Source: Azorhizobium sp943369575 (lineage in GTDB: Bacteria; Pseudomonadota; Alphaproteobacteria; Rhizobiales; Xanthobacteraceae). Taken from it: a DNA stretch of 8,797 nt. The position numbers and the translations under genes were made by a program. The stretch covers positions 1-8,797 of the forward strand of contig CALRNP020000231.1 of NCBI GenBank assembly GCA_943369575.1, given 5' to 3'. The notes under the pieces were generated by a model, which was given only the letters and a program-made list of their open reading frames with translations, was not told where the DNA came from and searched no databases. How positions within the stretch are numbered: position 1 is the first letter of the stretch; every line of letters starts with the position of its first letter. Below, in pieces: positions 6,991-8,797 of the stretch.

Positions 6991-7005
6991 AAACAAATCG
7001 AGAAC
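6991..7005 (-). promoter_or_regulatory. Candidate LexA (SOS) box, proximal
   Basis: In the direction of lexA the sequence reads GTTCTCGATTTGTTT, which is GTTC-N7-GTTT. It matches the alphaproteobacterial SOS box GTTC-N7-GTTC at seven of eight fixed positions, with an AT-rich spacer. It lies 54 bp upstream of the lexA start codon, just downstream of a possible -10 element, a position suited to repression. Confidence 0.6.
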
Positions 7006-7007
7006 AG

Positions 7008-7036
7008 GGTGTAGCTGTTTCTTTTTTGTTCCGCAA
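7008..7036 (-). promoter_or_regulatory. lexA: Possible lexA promoter
   Basis: On the minus strand, TTGCGG (7031-7036) and TACACC (7008-7013) are separated by 17 bp. Each matches its sigma-70 consensus hexamer at three positions, which is weak but usual for GC-rich alphaproteobacteria. The placement between two LexA-box-like elements makes it more plausible. The alternative is readthrough transcription from moaC-moeA. Confidence 0.35.
7017..7031 (+). promoter_or_regulatory. Candidate LexA (SOS) box, middle
   Basis: The plus strand reads GTTTCTTTTTTGTTC, or GTTT-N7-GTTC, again seven of eight fixed positions of GTTC-N7-GTTC. It lies in the spacer of the possible lexA promoter and touches its -35 hexamer. 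The motif points away from lexA, but orientation may not matter for operator function. Confidence 0.45.
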
Positions 7037-7040
7037 GCCT

Positions 7041-7055
7041 GAACATGGCGTAAAC
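7041..7055 (-). promoter_or_regulatory. Candidate LexA box, distal (weaker)
   Basis: In the lexA direction the sequence reads GTTTACGCCATGTTC, or GTTT-N7-GTTC. It has the same one-mismatch score as the other two elements but a GC-richer spacer and no obvious overlap with the possible promoter. It could be coincidence. Confidence 0.25.
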
Positions 7056-7061
7056 GCGGCC

Positions 7062-8306
7062 TTACCCCTTGAGCGGCATGATCTCGCACGGGGCGCCGGC
7101 ATCAGCTGCGGGGGCAAGGGCAGGGCGAATCAGCAGGCAATCCGCCTGCGCCAAGGCTGTCAGCATGCCGCTGTCCTGGATCGGCAGCGGCGTGACCAAG
7201 CTGACGCCATCGCTATCGCGGGTCAGGCGGGCGCGGATGAAATCCATGCGCCGGTCGTTGTGCGGCATCGCCACCGCAAGGCGGGCGGGCACCGAGGGCA
7301 CCAGCGGCCCGTCCTCGCCCTGGAGCGCCCGCAGCAGCGGCAGCAGGAACAGCACGGCGCACACATAGGCCGACACCGGATTGCCCGGCAGCCCCAGAAC
7401 GCGCTGCGTTCCGCGCATGCCGAACATCAGCGGCTTACCGGGCCGCAGCGCGATCTTGTGCACCGACAGGGTGACGCCTTCGGCCTTCAATGCCGGCGCC
7501 ATCAGGTCATGTTCGCCGACGGAGGCGCCGCCGGAGGACACCAGGATATCTATGCCCAATTCGAAGGCGCGGGCGATGGCGGCGCGGGTTGCCTCCATGG
7601 TGTCACCTACGAGGCCGAGATCGTGCACCTCGGCGCCAGCCTCCGCCGCCAGAGCGGCGATGCCGTACACATTCGAGACCACCACCTCGGACAGCGCGCC
7701 GGTGCCGGCGCCCGGCCGCACCAACTCGTCGCCGGTCTGGATGATTCCCACCCGCGGCCGGTGGACGACAGTCAGCGTGGGATGGTCGGCGGCGGCGGCC
7801 AGCATGATATCGCGCCCGCTCAGCCGCAGGCCCTGGGGCAGGAGGGGGGCGCCGGCCTGGAAATCAAACCCGGCCATGCGCACGTTGCGGCCCCGCGCCA
7901 CCGGCGCCGTGAGGCTTATCTCGTCTCCCGTGCGGGCGACATTCTCCTGGATCGCCACCGTGTCGGCGCCGCCCGGCAACACCGCGCCGGTAAAGATACG
8001 CACCGCTTCGCCCGGAGCGACGCTGCCGTCGAATGGCCGGCCTGCGGCGGACTCACCGATGACGGTCCATCTGTCGGGCAAAGGCATGTCGGGCGGATGC
8101 CCGAAGGCATAGCCGTCCATGGCCGACATGTCTGCCGGCGGCTGGCTGCGGCGCGCGGTCAGCGGCGCTGCCAGCACACGGCCCACCGCTGCCGCGATCT
8201 CCACGACTTCAGGAGGCAGGACGTCGACATCACGGGTCACGAGCGCGAGCGCCTCGTCCACCGACATGAGGCCTTGCGGCATCACCGGCGTCTTTTCATG
8301 GGACAT
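7062..8306 (-). CDS. moeA: Molybdopterin molybdenumtransferase MoeA
   Basis: A cytosolic enzyme of the last common step of molybdenum-cofactor synthesis: it inserts molybdate into adenylylated molybdopterin, releasing AMP and Moco. It is 414 aa from the ATG at 8306, a normal length. Conserved motifs appear in family order: SAMDGYAF (61-68), FTGAVLPGGADTV (105-117), IIQTGDELV (188-196), the MoCF/MogA-like signature SSGGASVGEHD (257-267), RPGKPLMFG (288-296) and LGLPGNPVSAY (304-314). The C-terminal domain IV spans about 335-414. The start is one base after the moaC stop and has GGAG ten bases upstream (8317-8320). The open frame extends to 8393, but those codons lie inside moaC. It is almost certainly co-transcribed with moaC and is followed after 125 bp by lexA on the same strand, with no obvious terminator between them. 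Confidence 0.97.
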   Translation of the reverse strand: MSHEKTPVMPQGLMSVDEALALVTRDVDVLPPEVVEIAAAVGRVLAAPLTARRSQPPADMSAMDGYAFGHPPDMPLPDRWTVIGESAAGRPFDGSVAPGEAVRIFTGAVLPGGADTVAIQENVARTGDEISLTAPVARGRNVRMAGFDFQAGAPLLPQGLRLSGRDIMLAAAADHPTLTVVHRPRVGIIQTGDELVRPGAGTGALSEVVVSNVYGIAALAAEAGAEVHDLGLVGDTMEATRAAIARAFELGIDILVSSGGASVGEHDLMAPALKAEGVTLSVHKIALRPGKPLMFGMRGTQRVLGLPGNPVSAYVCAVLFLLPLLRALQGEDGPLVPSVPARLAVAMPHNDRRMDFIRARLTRDSDGVSLVTPLPIQDSGMLTALAQADCLLIRPALAPAADAGAPCEIMPLKG

Positions 8307-8307
8307 G

Positions 8308-8790
8308 TCAGGCGGTCTCCGCGCGCCAATGGCCGGAGCGGCCGCCGGCCTTCTCCAGCAGCCGTACGTTTTCGATTCGCATACCGCGATCAACCGCCTT
8401 GGCCATGTCGTAAATGGTGAGGCAGGCCACGGAGACCGCCGTCAGCGCTTCCATTTCAACGCCGGTCTGGCCTGTGGTCTTCACCCGCGCCGTCACCGTG
8501 AGACCTGGCAAGGCGGTATCGGGCGCCACGTCCAGTTCCACCTTGGCGAGCATGAGCGGGTGGCAGAGCGGGATCAGTTCATGGGTGCGCTTGGCGGCCA
8601 TGATGCCGGCGATACGGGCGACGCCGAGGACATCGCCCTTCTTGGCATTGCCGGACAATATCAAATCGAGCGTTGCACGCTCCATGACCACCCGGCCCTC
8701 GGCCAGCGCTTCGCGTGTGGTCGAGGACTTTTCGGAGACGTCAACCATGTGGGCGGCGCCGTCGGAATCAAGGTGGGTCAGGCCGGTCAT
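8308..8790 (-). CDS. moaC: Cyclic pyranopterin monophosphate synthase MoaC
   Basis: Catalyses the second step of Moco synthesis: the 3',8-cyclo-7,8-dihydro-GTP made by MoaA is rearranged to cPMP with loss of pyrophosphate. It is 160 aa and complete, the standard length, and works as a hexamer in the family. Motifs are KKGDVLGVARIAGI (50-63), LIPLCHPL (72-79), TTGQTGVEMEALTA (105-118), YDMAKAVD (127-134) and LLEKAGGRSGHW (144-155). Residues corresponding to the E. coli active site are all present at the same numbers: Lys51, His77, Glu112, Glu114, Asp128 and Lys131. Only seven bases lie beyond its start, so its promoter, ribosome binding site and any upstream operon partner (trpC in many relatives, from memory) are outside the window. 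moeA follows one base after its stop. Confidence 0.98.
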   Translation of the reverse strand: MTGLTHLDSDGAAHMVDVSEKSSTTREALAEGRVVMERATLDLILSGNAKKGDVLGVARIAGIMAAKRTHELIPLCHPLMLAKVELDVAPDTALPGLTVTARVKTTGQTGVEMEALTAVSVACLTIYDMAKAVDRGMRIENVRLLEKAGGRSGHWRAETA

Positions 8791-8797
8791 CAGCGGA

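Noticed and set aside
6937..7089. N-terminal extension of lexA by 51 codons
   Set aside because: LexA normally starts MLTRKQ. The extension overlaps the end of moeA and the promoter elements.
8307..8393. N-terminal extension of moeA by 29 codons
   Set aside because: It lies inside the moaC coding region in another frame. The ATG one base after the moaC stop has a Shine-Dalgarno sequence and fits MoeA length.
6939..8420. Plus-strand open frame of 493 codons opposite moeA
   Set aside because: It is antisense to an unmistakable gene, rich in His, Arg and Gln, and has no recognisable motif. Such shadow frames are common in GC-rich genomes.

Overview
This window looks like chromosomal core from a GC-rich alphaproteobacterium, most likely the order Hyphomicrobiales (Rhizobiales), perhaps near Xanthobacteraceae. 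Three things point there. The coding sequence strongly prefers G or C at third codon positions. The order moaC-moeA-lexA-comEC-gltX is one I associate with this order. The sequence upstream of lexA contains GTTC-N7-GTTC-like elements, the alphaproteobacterial form of the SOS box. The genus cannot be fixed from the sequence alone.

Layout from left to right. A leader with a perfect 10-bp inverted repeat (98-127) precedes a plus-strand M20D-type metallo-amidohydrolase (206-1372). A short hairpin (1383-1404) separates it from a convergent minus-strand pair: a TusA/SirA-type sulfur carrier (1414-1722) and glutamyl-tRNA synthetase gltX (start 3137), joined by a 4-nt ATGA overlap. A 149-bp divergent intergenic region leads to comEC (3287-6178, plus), the inner-membrane DNA channel of natural transformation. 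Its C-terminal soluble domain lacks the metallo-beta-lactamase motif and carries a long, low-complexity, Pro/Ala/Ser/Arg-rich insert. comEC converges on lexA (6226-6936, minus), the SOS repressor. lexA has its own promoter region with two or three candidate LexA boxes (6991-7055). Behind it, on the same strand, are moeA (7062-8306) and moaC (8308-8790), two molybdenum-cofactor genes one base apart.

How the genes work together. MoaC performs the second step of Moco synthesis (making cPMP) and MoeA the last common step (inserting molybdate), so they form a clear pathway pair. LexA probably represses itself through boxes overlapping its promoter. GltX charges tRNA-Glu. The co-translated TusA-like protein may supply sulfur for the 2-thiouridine of the same tRNA, or for Moco, but that link is inference.

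Most of the window is ordinary housekeeping sequence. The points most worth a second look are the comEC insert with anomalous codon-position composition, the multi-box lexA regulatory region, and the gltX-tusA coupling. I see no tRNA or rRNA genes, CRISPR arrays, insertion sequences, phage genes or clearly novel multi-gene system.
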